Shown piece after piece: positions 17,065-25,260 of a DNA stretch of 64,000 bases. The stretch lies in the NCBI RefSeq assembly GCF_046115515.1, contig NZ_CP175953.1. The stretch is one strand, 5' to 3'. The DNA comes from Gracilimonas sp017641085. Lineage in GTDB: Bacteria; Bacteroidota; Rhodothermia; Balneolales; Balneolaceae. Below the pieces are notes generated by a model, which worked only from the letters and a program-made list of their open reading frames with translations, made no database searches and was not told the origin of the DNA. How positions within the stretch are numbered: the stretch's first letter is position 1; the number at the start of each line of letters is the position of its first letter. The translations under genes were made by a program, and so were the position numbers.

Positions 17065-17508
17065 TTAAAGCTCAATGATTTCTGGTTCTTGTGCAGTATG
17101 CGGATGTACGGGGCCTGCATAAACTCTCAAGTTAGTGGCAATTTTATTGCCCAACTTGGTTTTAGGAAGCATGCCCTTCACAGCAGTAGTTACCAAAGAG
17201 GTTGGATCTTTCTCCAACATCTCGGCTGCTGTTTCAAATCGCTCTCCGCCCGGGTAAAATGTGTGACGGAAGTATGTTTTGTCCGTCATTTTCTTACCAG
17301 TCAGCTTCACCTTCTCAGCATTGATAACGATGACGTTATCACCTGTATCCATATGTGGGGTGAAGGTAGGCTTGGTTTTACCTCTCAAAATTTTTGCTAC
17401 TTCGCTACTCAGGCGCCCCAATGGCTGATCTTCAGCATCAATGAGTACCCAGTTCTTTTCAATATCGCTGGGTTTGGCCGAGTATGTTTTAAAACTTAAT
17501 GTGTCCAC
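17065..17508 (-). CDS. rplM: 50S ribosomal protein L13
   Basis: L13 is an early-assembly protein of the large subunit. Recognisable stretches are NWVLIDAEDQPLGRLSSEVAKILRGK near residues 19-44, HMDTGDNVIVINAEKVKLTGKK near 52-74, and the KGMLPKTKLG motif near 113. Length is 147 aa. It is the first gene of the rplM-rpsI unit; its promoter should lie in 17509-17670, but I could not identify one with confidence. Confidence 0.97.
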   Translation of the reverse strand: MDTLSFKTYSAKPSDIEKNWVLIDAEDQPLGRLSSEVAKILRGKTKPTFTPHMDTGDNVIVINAEKVKLTGKKMTDKTYFRHTFYPGGERFETAAEMLEKDPTSLVTTAVKGMLPKTKLGNKIATNLRVYAGPVHPHTAQEPEIIEL

Positions 17509-17670
17509 GATTAAACTCTTTTATTTCGTCAAATTGGAAAGTCGAATAAGATAGAAGTAATTCTTGTAGATATCAATATTAGAATGCATAAAAGTTGCCT
17601 CCCGAAAAATATCAAATGAACAGGGTGCCTATCAACTATTTAAATTAATCTTTTCAAGAAAGAAGGCGGG

Positions 17671-17707
17671 AAATAGAAAAGCCTTCCCAAAATTACAGGA
17701 AGGCTTT
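17671..17707 (-). terminator. Rho-independent terminator after the metalloprotease gene
   Basis: On the minus strand AAAGCCTTCC (17698-17707) pairs with GGAAGGCTTT (17678-17687) around a ten-base loop and is followed by TTCTATTT. It lies 31 bases past the stop of the metalloprotease gene. Confidence 0.75.
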
Positions 17708-17737
17708 AGCTTTGAAGTAAGTTAAGTTAAGTGTGAA

Positions 17738-20590
17738 TTATTTAATCAGTGTCATTTGTTTGGTGATGACCGAGTTTACAGCCTGCAACCGGTAAATGTA
17801 AATACCCGATGAAAGCGTGCTTGCATCAAAAGTATAGGAGTATTGCCCGGGTGACTGCTGCTGGTCCACCAAGGTCACTACTTCCCGGCCTAACATGTCA
17901 AATACTTGTAACCGTACGGTACTGTTTTGGGGCAATTCGTATTTGATAACCGTTGAGGGATTAAACGGGTTCGGATAATTACTGAGCTGTACATTGGTTT
18001 CTTGGGCTATACGTTGTGGGCGCTCCGCAGTACTTCCGGATTGTACATCTTCCTTGCGGCGCTCTAACAACCAGCTTAATTGTTTGAGTTCGGCTTCGGT
18101 TTCTCCCCATTGCTCCAGGTTGGCCAGTGTTGCCTGGGCAGCCTGCATGTCTTGGGTGCCCAGTAGGTAACTGTAGAACAGGCGTCGCCCCATGGTGGTG
18201 CGAATGTCCGCCGGTGTTACTTGCGAGGCCAAAAGGGTATTGGCTGTTTCAATGGCCTGCTGGTGATTGTCCAGTCGTTGATGCAGCTCTACCTGTATAA
18301 CTTTTGCCCATTGTTGTAATGCCGGGGGTAGCTCAGGGCCTGATATCCGGTTTAACTCCGTAAGGGCTTCTTCTCCTTTAAATCCGCTCAGGGCTTTTCG
18401 GAGGGTAGCCACGCTGTTGATTTCACCAACAGCATGCCCGGCCGTTTTTGCTTTTGGTTCATTACCGCTAGAATTACCTCGTTTCTGAAAACCGGCAGGT
18501 AAGGGATCAAAGAAAAGGTGATTGGAATAATCAATAGATCCGCCCGAAACTTCCTCAAACTGGCTGGGAGATGGAAACGAAGACCCCCACCAATTTCCGG
18601 TAGCGTCGATGGTAGAGCTATAGGCATACCCATCCCGGTAGCTATTATCGTGTATGCTGGAGGAGTTGATTTCAAGGTAGGAACTACCATTGGCCTGTAT
18701 GCCATTGGTCCCTCCGTCATAGATGCGGGAATTTACGACTCCTTCCAGACTCGCTCCGCCCGTCAGGAAAAGTCCGGCTGAGGGATTATCGACCATGATG
18801 CTGTTTGTGAGCTCATCGTTCGAACCTCCATCATAATACACTCCATAGGTGCCATTTCCATCTGCACGTAAATATCCAAACCCACCGGTGGGGGAAGAAG
18901 TGGAGGTATTGATGAACCGGAACCCGTCCCAGGTGCTGTTAAAGACTTCTACGTTTTGTACTTCCAGCCCGGATACATTATAAGACGTAATTCCATTGAC
19001 GGCGTCTTCAATATCAACATAGGCAATAGAAGAATTATCTTCATTGATTTCCAAACCATCCCAGTTGGAGCCCCCGGAAGCTTCCAGTGTAATTCGGTTA
19101 GGGTTTGTGCCATCCATTATGATTACTCCATCTCCCTCTATTCCTTGACCGCTATCAAATGATAGGGTAGCACCTTCATGAATGATTAATTCTCCACCTG
19201 TGGCTACGTCAATGTGAATATCATTTAAGATTGAGTTCTCTCCAATAATAAAGTCGCCATTTACTTGGATTTGTGCATTTGATACTCCATTAAATATAGT
19301 GCCATAAGGTCCAGCCTCAAACGTAACCCCACTTGGCACTGTCAACGTCCCAGAAATCACATATTCCCTGCCATTCAATGTTTGATCATCTGATAATGTA
19401 CCAGAGAGCTGAGGCTCCCTATATTCTGAAGTAGTAGTATTGGTTTCACTAATTTTCCGAGCATTGTCTGCATAAGTTACATCTCCCCTCACTACACCAT
19501 TGTGGGTTTTATCTGGATTGGACCAGAAATTCTCTCGTTCCTGAGTCTGTAAATCATAATAAGACATGATAGTTGCCCAATCTCCCGGATCGTATAAAAA
19601 GCCGTGATTATATGTACCAGTAGAATCTTCTTCTATATTATGTCTTCCTCCTAAATTGTGCCCGGTTTCATGGGCAAAGGTACGGGTATCTCTTACACGA
19701 TCATAATTACCAATACCAAACCCAAAACTTGAAGTTCCAGAATTTGGATTTTCTATCACATATGCAATTCCTGAAATATCAGACCTATTAGTAATCAGAA
19801 AACATAGATCAGCTTGGTATTGATCCCGTAAATCACCAACCGTTGTATTATTTCTAAAATTACTTAGTATTTGATTCATTGAATCATTCCCTTCAGAAAA
19901 CCCACTTAACTCAAACATATGAACCAGATTGTATTCCATATCCAGATCGTCCGCATCAAAGGAATCATTGGCATCCAAAATGGCATCCTCTATAATGCCT
20001 TCGATTCCCGTTATATTTCCAGCAGCCGGAGTATAGGCCACTAACACATCTATAATGGCGGTACCCGACATAAGGGACTTCGATTGCTTGAATGCCCCTT
20101 CAGCAGAGTTGGAATCTATTTCTATGGGAGGGGCCTCCGGTTCGTAGGATGAACGATCTACCTCTATAATGGCATGAAAAGAACCGCCTAAAGGAATAAT
20201 AGCATACAACTTCTTATCAATATGAATTCTGCCGGTCACCTTATCGCCTCTTATGGTGATAGCAAACGAATCATTCCCCGATACCCCTTTTATCCGATGG
20301 CTTCCACTGCGTTTTGTTTCATTGGTTTGAACTTCAAATTCATGGGTACTCCCATCAAAAGGAGTGAAACTGATTCTTTTTAACCCGGACAAATTGGACT
20401 TGGTGAATTTTACCAGCTTTAGTTGGTGATAGCTCTCGTTTTCTGTTACAGTATCCAACTGTTTAATCTGCTCCAGGTTGGTAATCGAACTCCTCTCGAC
20501 CTCATCAAAAATGGTTGATGCTTGAGACAATACATGCTGTGGCACGGCCAGAATCCACAGGAAAGTGAATAGTATCGCATTTGTTTTCAT
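17738..20590 (-). CDS. Secreted reprolysin-like zinc metalloprotease with beta-helix region and T9SS sorting domain
   Basis: This 950-residue protein is exported through Sec (signal peptide 1-22) and then probably through the type IX system to the cell surface. A propeptide-like region precedes the catalytic domain, whose zinc motif HETGHNLGGRH is at residues 307-317 with a Met-turn (TIMSYYD) at 340-346; this is the HExxHxxGxxH pattern of reprolysin-type metzincins. Residues from about 395 to 710 are rich in N, G, S and D and look like a right-handed parallel beta-helix. A helical region (about 720-850) comes next. The end, from NYPNPFNPSTVIKYELP to IYIYRLQAVNS, is a type A Por secretion C-terminal domain. 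A lipoprotein gene lies 17 bases upstream in the same direction. Substrates are unknown. Confidence 0.9.
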   Translation of the reverse strand: MKTNAILFTFLWILAVPQHVLSQASTIFDEVERSSITNLEQIKQLDTVTENESYHQLKLVKFTKSNLSGLKRISFTPFDGSTHEFEVQTNETKRSGSHRIKGVSGNDSFAITIRGDKVTGRIHIDKKLYAIIPLGGSFHAIIEVDRSSYEPEAPPIEIDSNSAEGAFKQSKSLMSGTAIIDVLVAYTPAAGNITGIEGIIEDAILDANDSFDADDLDMEYNLVHMFELSGFSEGNDSMNQILSNFRNNTTVGDLRDQYQADLCFLITNRSDISGIAYVIENPNSGTSSFGFGIGNYDRVRDTRTFAHETGHNLGGRHNIEEDSTGTYNHGFLYDPGDWATIMSYYDLQTQERENFWSNPDKTHNGVVRGDVTYADNARKISETNTTTSEYREPQLSGTLSDDQTLNGREYVISGTLTVPSGVTFEAGPYGTIFNGVSNAQIQVNGDFIIGENSILNDIHIDVATGGELIIHEGATLSFDSGQGIEGDGVIIMDGTNPNRITLEASGGSNWDGLEINEDNSSIAYVDIEDAVNGITSYNVSGLEVQNVEVFNSTWDGFRFINTSTSSPTGGFGYLRADGNGTYGVYYDGGSNDELTNSIMVDNPSAGLFLTGGASLEGVVNSRIYDGGTNGIQANGSSYLEINSSSIHDNSYRDGYAYSSTIDATGNWWGSSFPSPSQFEEVSGGSIDYSNHLFFDPLPAGFQKRGNSSGNEPKAKTAGHAVGEINSVATLRKALSGFKGEEALTELNRISGPELPPALQQWAKVIQVELHQRLDNHQQAIETANTLLASQVTPADIRTTMGRRLFYSYLLGTQDMQAAQATLANLEQWGETEAELKQLSWLLERRKEDVQSGSTAERPQRIAQETNVQLSNYPNPFNPSTVIKYELPQNSTVRLQVFDMLGREVVTLVDQQQSPGQYSYTFDASTLSSGIYIYRLQAVNSVITKQMTLIK

Positions 20591-20606
20591 GGTGTACTCC
20601 TTGATA

Positions 20607-21362
20607 TTATTGTTTCAGTTCATACCTTTTAAGCAAATCCACATAATCCAAATACCAATAAAGATTGGGAACCAAAAGCAGACGGACTTTGGCAACTAAG
20701 CCTACTTCTGGTGCATAATATTCGAACAAGGTCAAATATCCAGCCACATCTATCGGTTCATCTACCATGGTTCTAATGACATAGCACTCGAAGGTACCTG
20801 CGGGAGTAGTAATTACCTCATCTTTTGATACCACTCTTCGGTCATAAACATCCACTACTTTTAATATCCCGTCAATTCTTAAACTAAATTGACCATCCCA
20901 AGGTGTATCAGGTAAAGGATTAGGTAAATAAAGGCCTTTTTTTAATAGGCTATCTCCTTTATTATCATATATACCTAAGTTGTAAATATCCTCTTTACCG
21001 AAATAGTAAGGATAACGAAATCCATTGTTTATAATTTGAGCATTATATAAGGTATCCTTTAAAAGGATGTCTTTTTTTTCCTCAATTTCTACAATAAACT
21101 TGCTTTGGGTGAAATCAATTGAATCAAATTTAATATGGAAGGAATCAAAACTTTCATACTCCCAACTAGTATCGCTATTTACAAAATTTGATGTTACATA
21201 ACGGTCATAAATCCATTGGTTTCCCACTGCATTGGGCCAAAGGAAGTGAGAATAAGATTTTGCAATAACAGGATCTTTTGGGGCCACAATTTCATTTTTG
21301 CAACTAAAGATAAAGAGGCTGGTGAAACAACTTATCAATATAAATGAAGAAACACTTTTCAT
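20607..21362 (-). CDS. Predicted lipoprotein upstream of the metalloprotease
   Basis: The product is a 251-residue exported lipoprotein. The signal ends in the lipobox FIFSC with the modified cysteine near residue 21. A ribosome-binding site AAAGGA precedes the ATG. The mature protein starts with a segment (FLWPNAVGNQWIYDRY, near residues 40-55) that resembles many FCB-group lipoproteins of the type PxAVGNxWxY, and the rest looks all-beta. No enzymatic motif is visible. It is 17 bases upstream of the secreted metalloprotease on the same strand, so the two are probably co-transcribed; a supporting role at the surface is possible but not shown. Confidence 0.72.
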   Translation of the reverse strand: MKSVSSFILISCFTSLFIFSCKNEIVAPKDPVIAKSYSHFLWPNAVGNQWIYDRYVTSNFVNSDTSWEYESFDSFHIKFDSIDFTQSKFIVEIEEKKDILLKDTLYNAQIINNGFRYPYYFGKEDIYNLGIYDNKGDSLLKKGLYLPNPLPDTPWDGQFSLRIDGILKVVDVYDRRVVSKDEVITTPAGTFECYVIRTMVDEPIDVAGYLTLFEYYAPEVGLVAKVRLLLVPNLYWYLDYVDLLKRYELKQ

Positions 21363-21836
21363 AATTGCATCCTTTATTTTGGTTCATAGCTTTTCAGCTA
21401 ACCCACACCCATTCAAAAGATAAGCAAGGAGTAAAATAAGCCCCTGTTGTGCCGTTAGTTTTAGCATAAGATCTCTCTGGTTTTACCGGCGGATATTAAT
21501 AAGAGTACATACACCGGCATTTGTTACAAAATTACTTTAATTATAACAATTGCTTATGAGTTTTGTTGCGCAGCGGGTAAGAGATGAGGTTGGAACCCGG
21601 CAAATATGTACGCACCAAGCTTGAGTTCCTGTATGAAGCAGAGATACACTGGGAAAAGCAGAAATGTTCACTTCTTTGAGTGAAATCCAAAAATAACCAT
21701 TTTCCCGGCAGCACATCAAAATGAATAGTGCCTATACCCGCATATTCATGCTAAATTATTGTATCTCTGATTACAATTAAATACTATCACGGCAGTACGA
21801 TTGATTATGAAGTTTAAGCGTCCAAAAAACATACAT
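21363..21836. other. Divergent intergenic region, 474 bp
   Basis: This gap separates two divergent lipoprotein genes and must hold both promoters. I see no convincing gene, RNA or repeat in it. A small stem with a bulge (ATGAATAGTGC with GCATATTCAT, 21721-21749) is the only local structure noticed. Confidence 0.5.
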
Positions 21837-22667
21837 ATGAATAAAGTCTCATCGGTTCTTTTTGCCGCCGTTTGCCTCTTCCTTTTTTGTACGGGCTGTG
21901 AGCAATCCTTCCAACCGCTGGATAAAACGGACGATGTGTTTACCATTTACGGAGTGCTTGATGTGCACAGCGACACGCAGTGGGTGCGGGTGATGCCCAT
22001 CGGTGAAAGTTATCTTCCTCAGGATCCTTCGATCAGGTCAAGTGAGGTGCACCTTACCCGCGAAGCGACCGGAGAGACGGTAACCCTTAACGACTCGCTC
22101 TTTAAGTTTAGCGGGGACACCTACGTATGGAATTACTGGCTGCCCGATTCCGTCTTTACCAATGAAGTATATACTCTTGTAGCAGAAAACGAGGACGGCG
22201 AGCAAAGCAGGGTTACCCTGGAAACCCCCTCCTATTTAGAACCTCCGGAAATTGAAGAAAGAAACGGAGAAATCCGGGTTTCAGGTTTGGCAAATGACTC
22301 ATTGGTGGTAGCTTCTGCGAATTACCTGGTTCAGCCGATTACAGATATGGGATGTGGACAAGAGGTTGAAATCTCAGTGTCACAGCTGGATCATACCTTA
22401 TTAAATCCTGACGGAGGGTATTTCTTCATTGTTCGGGGGAGTAATGCTATTCGGGATGAGTTAGGGACAAGCAATTATATTGTAAACAGGTCAGCGGTAG
22501 AAGTGGTGACTGCCACCGATAGCTGGCCGGACGCGACAAGCCTGGAGGATATCGAAGTGGCCTTGCCGGAAGTGGTATCAAATGTTGAAAACGGAACGGG
22601 AGTGTTGGCCGGTGTTGCACGGCGTGAAGTAATTTTAACTCCCCGGAAGCCGCCATGTACAAATTAA
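21837..22667 (+). CDS. DUF4249-like outer-membrane-associated lipoprotein
   Basis: This is a predicted lipoprotein of 276 residues from the ATG at 21837, which directly precedes a signal ending in CTGC; the upstream in-frame ATG at 21801 would put twelve charged residues before the signal and is less likely. The N-terminal mature part (FTIYGVLDVHSDTQWVRV) and the following beta-rich domain match what I know of DUF4249, a family found next to TonB-dependent receptors in FCB bacteria. The receptor gene follows after 50 bases on the same strand. The likely role is an accessory or substrate-binding surface lipoprotein for that receptor; the substrate is unknown. Confidence 0.72.
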   Translation: MNKVSSVLFAAVCLFLFCTGCEQSFQPLDKTDDVFTIYGVLDVHSDTQWVRVMPIGESYLPQDPSIRSSEVHLTREATGETVTLNDSLFKFSGDTYVWNYWLPDSVFTNEVYTLVAENEDGEQSRVTLETPSYLEPPEIEERNGEIRVSGLANDSLVVASANYLVQPITDMGCGQEVEISVSQLDHTLLNPDGGYFFIVRGSNAIRDELGTSNYIVNRSAVEVVTATDSWPDATSLEDIEVALPEVVSNVENGTGVLAGVARREVILTPRKPPCTN

Positions 22668-22717
22668 CTTTCAATGAATTTATCAGTTAGCGGGATAACT
22701 AATCATCTCAATAGATA

Positions 22718-24970
22718 ATGTCGGAACTAAAAAAAAGTATTTTCCTACTACTTTTGTTATTACCCCTGAAAGAAGTATATGCCCAGAATAATGCGGTCAG
22801 GGGTATTATTTCAGACCAGGGAACCGGGGAGGCTCTGATAAGTGCCACCGTTTCAATCCAGACCTTCTCCGGGGAGATAGTGAAGGGTACGGTAACGGAT
22901 AACAACGGGCATTACCAGATAAATAACATTGACCGGGGAGATTATATTTTCAAGGCGAGTTATGTGGGTTACCAATCCTACACCGATACCATTCGGGTAA
23001 TTAATTACGGAGGAGCCATTCTTAAAAACATAACACTGAGTCCTTCCAGTGAGGAGCTTGGAGAAGTTACCGTCTCTGACCGAAGCCGGGGCGATAATGT
23101 AGGGCAAACCCGGATTCAGCCCGAAACCATTGGCCGGGCACCAACACCGGCAGGCAGTGCCGATTTGGTGAGCTATATTCAAACTCAGCCCGGCGTTTTA
23201 GCTACCGGAGACAGAGGCGGTCAGCTTTTTGTTCGGGGAGGTACTCCTTCTGAGAATATGGTGCTGATGGACGGTACCCTGATTTATCAACCTTTTCATA
23301 TTGTCGGGTTTTTCTCGGTATTTCCGGAGGATGTGGTTTCTTCAGCCGATTTTTATGCCGGTGGATTTGGCCCCAAATACAGTGGACGGTCTTCATCGGT
23401 TATGGATGTGAGGCTGAAGAACGGGAATTTGTACGAGCCCGGGTGGTCGGCATCTGTGAGTCCTTTTATTTCTGATTTATTTGTGGAAACGCCGGTTAAA
23501 AAGGGAAAGAGCTCTCTGCTTTTTTCCATGCGGGGATCTTTAATTGAGGAGACGAGCGATGCGTATTTACAGGAGCAACAGCCGCTGAAGTTTAACAGTC
23601 AGCTGATGAAATTTAATAGCACCAACAACGAAGGCCTTGGCTGTTCTGCTCTTTTAATGCGAACCTACGACCGGGGCAAGCTCAATTTTGATTCGGATCA
23701 ATATTTTAAATGGAGCAATGCAGTTGCCGGAACCCGCTGCTTTGGAACTGCCCAGGAATCTTCCCTTTCATTTATGGAGCTGAATTTTGGCCTTTCCAAT
23801 TTTAACAACGAAGCGGGCGGTGGTGGAGGAGGGCGTAGAACGTCCAATATTTTCAAGTCAAACCTGGATCTCAGTTTCGTTAACTATGTGAGCGATATCA
23901 AAATTGAGTATGGTTTCTTTGCCAACTACCGAACGGTGAACTTCGACATTCTGAATAGGTTCAACTCTTTGGATGCGAACGAAGAATCATTTTTAACAAC
24001 CGGATTATATTTGGAGAGTGAGGTTCCGGTAGGGAAATACTTATCCCTGAAACCCGGACTTGTTGCCAATTCATATATGATTCGGCTTGACGGTACCCTG
24101 GAGCCTCGGTTTAGGTTTTCTTTAGACTTCACGGATGTTTTTAACGGGGAATTTCATGGAGCAGCAGGCGTGTATCTTCAGCCGTTAATTGGCTTGGCCG
24201 ACTTACGTGATGCCGGCACCGCTTTTACAGCCTGGATGTTGCCGCCCGGTTATAAAACCACGCTCAGAACCACCCATTACTTGCTTGGGTGGAGACAAAC
24301 GGTGACTTCCAGTTTCGACTTCACCGTAGAAGGCTACTTCAAAACCATTGAGGATACCCCGATTTCGGTGTGGAATCCCGTGGCGCAATTTACAACGGAG
24401 CTGGCCTATGCAGATGGTACGGTGCGCGGGATTGATGCGCGGTTGAACTTCAACCACAAAGCATTCTATGCAGCGGTTGGCTATGGCTATTCAATCACAG
24501 AATATGAAACTTCTCAGGATCACTTTGTGCAATGGTTTGGCAAAGAGACACAGAGATATAACCCTCCACACGATCGCCGCCACCAAATAAATGCACAGCT
24601 TGGTTTTGACTGGGGCAATTTTTCAGCCAATCTGAACTGGATCTACGGCTCGGGCTTACCCTACACTCAGCCCAAAGGATTTGACAGCTTTTTTAATTTA
24701 GATGAAGGAGTTCCGGAGGTGAGAGATGAATACGGAACACCCAGGGTTTTACTGGAGAAACCTTTCCAGGGAAATATGCCCGATTTCCACCGGTTTGATG
24801 TATCACTCCAGCAGAAATTTCAGCTTCCCTCGGCTAACCTGAATGTGCAGCTTGGAGCCATTAACCTGTACGATCAACAAAACCTGTTCTATTACAATGT
24901 GTTCTCCCAAAGAGGAATAAATCAGTTGCCTATTGTACCTTATGTGGCCCTGAAGGTGGAGTCGAAATAA
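22718..24970 (+). CDS. TonB-dependent receptor with carboxypeptidase-regulatory-like N-terminal domain
   Basis: This outer-membrane transporter has 750 residues. A signal peptide (1-22, ending VYA) is followed by a CarboxypepD_reg-like beta domain (AVRGIISDQGTGEALISATV, residues 26-45), then a plug domain with DLVSYIQTQPGVLATGDRGG and FVRGGTPSENMVLMDG (near 150-190). The remainder is a beta-barrel with many aromatic-ended strands. A short poly-glycine loop (NNEAGGGGGGRRT) occurs near residue 370. It differs from SusC in lacking the long SusC signature and in having a DUF4249-like partner instead of SusD. The imported substrate (for example a peptide or a metal complex) cannot be told from sequence. 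Confidence 0.88.
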   Translation: MSELKKSIFLLLLLLPLKEVYAQNNAVRGIISDQGTGEALISATVSIQTFSGEIVKGTVTDNNGHYQINNIDRGDYIFKASYVGYQSYTDTIRVINYGGAILKNITLSPSSEELGEVTVSDRSRGDNVGQTRIQPETIGRAPTPAGSADLVSYIQTQPGVLATGDRGGQLFVRGGTPSENMVLMDGTLIYQPFHIVGFFSVFPEDVVSSADFYAGGFGPKYSGRSSSVMDVRLKNGNLYEPGWSASVSPFISDLFVETPVKKGKSSLLFSMRGSLIEETSDAYLQEQQPLKFNSQLMKFNSTNNEGLGCSALLMRTYDRGKLNFDSDQYFKWSNAVAGTRCFGTAQESSLSFMELNFGLSNFNNEAGGGGGGRRTSNIFKSNLDLSFVNYVSDIKIEYGFFANYRTVNFDILNRFNSLDANEESFLTTGLYLESEVPVGKYLSLKPGLVANSYMIRLDGTLEPRFRFSLDFTDVFNGEFHGAAGVYLQPLIGLADLRDAGTAFTAWMLPPGYKTTLRTTHYLLGWRQTVTSSFDFTVEGYFKTIEDTPISVWNPVAQFTTELAYADGTVRGIDARLNFNHKAFYAAVGYGYSITEYETSQDHFVQWFGKETQRYNPPHDRRHQINAQLGFDWGNFSANLNWIYGSGLPYTQPKGFDSFFNLDEGVPEVRDEYGTPRVLLEKPFQGNMPDFHRFDVSLQQKFQLPSANLNVQLGAINLYDQQNLFYYNVFSQRGINQLPIVPYVALKVESK

Positions 24971-24997
24971 GCTTTATCTCCTTAGCGAGTTTTTTCT

Positions 24998-25101
24998 CAT
25001 TGCGGCGCTTTGCTCCGCAATGCCCACCCGAGGCTCTGCCTCAAATACTGCATTCATATCTTTACACTATTACCCCTTTAACTAACATGAGGCGGAGCCT
25101 C
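24998..25101. repeat. Cluster of short GC-rich hairpins
   Basis: Three perfect small palindromes lie in this AT-rich gap: CATTGCGG/CCGCAATG (24998-25022), GAGGC/GCCTC (25030-25042) and GAGGC/GCCTC (25089-25101). A further GC-rich tract continues to 25131. The gap between the receptor and acnA is 290 bases; the first hairpin could help end the receptor transcript but is not followed by T-rich sequence. Confidence 0.5.
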
Positions 25102-25260
25102 ACAATGAGGTTCCGCAGCGGAGCGGCGAAACCAGTCTAAATTGTAAAGTTGAATCTATCACTGCATTCAATAAATCTCATAGATACTTGATAAAGACAA
25201 AGCCCAAAAAGATTTGTACCTTTGGGCATTAGGAGAAAGAAAATCTAAATCGAGTAAAAA

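Noticed and set aside
21537..21719. 60-residue minus-strand frame in the divergent lipoprotein gap
   Set aside because: Cysteine- and serine-rich, no ribosome-binding site, no family resemblance; probably chance.
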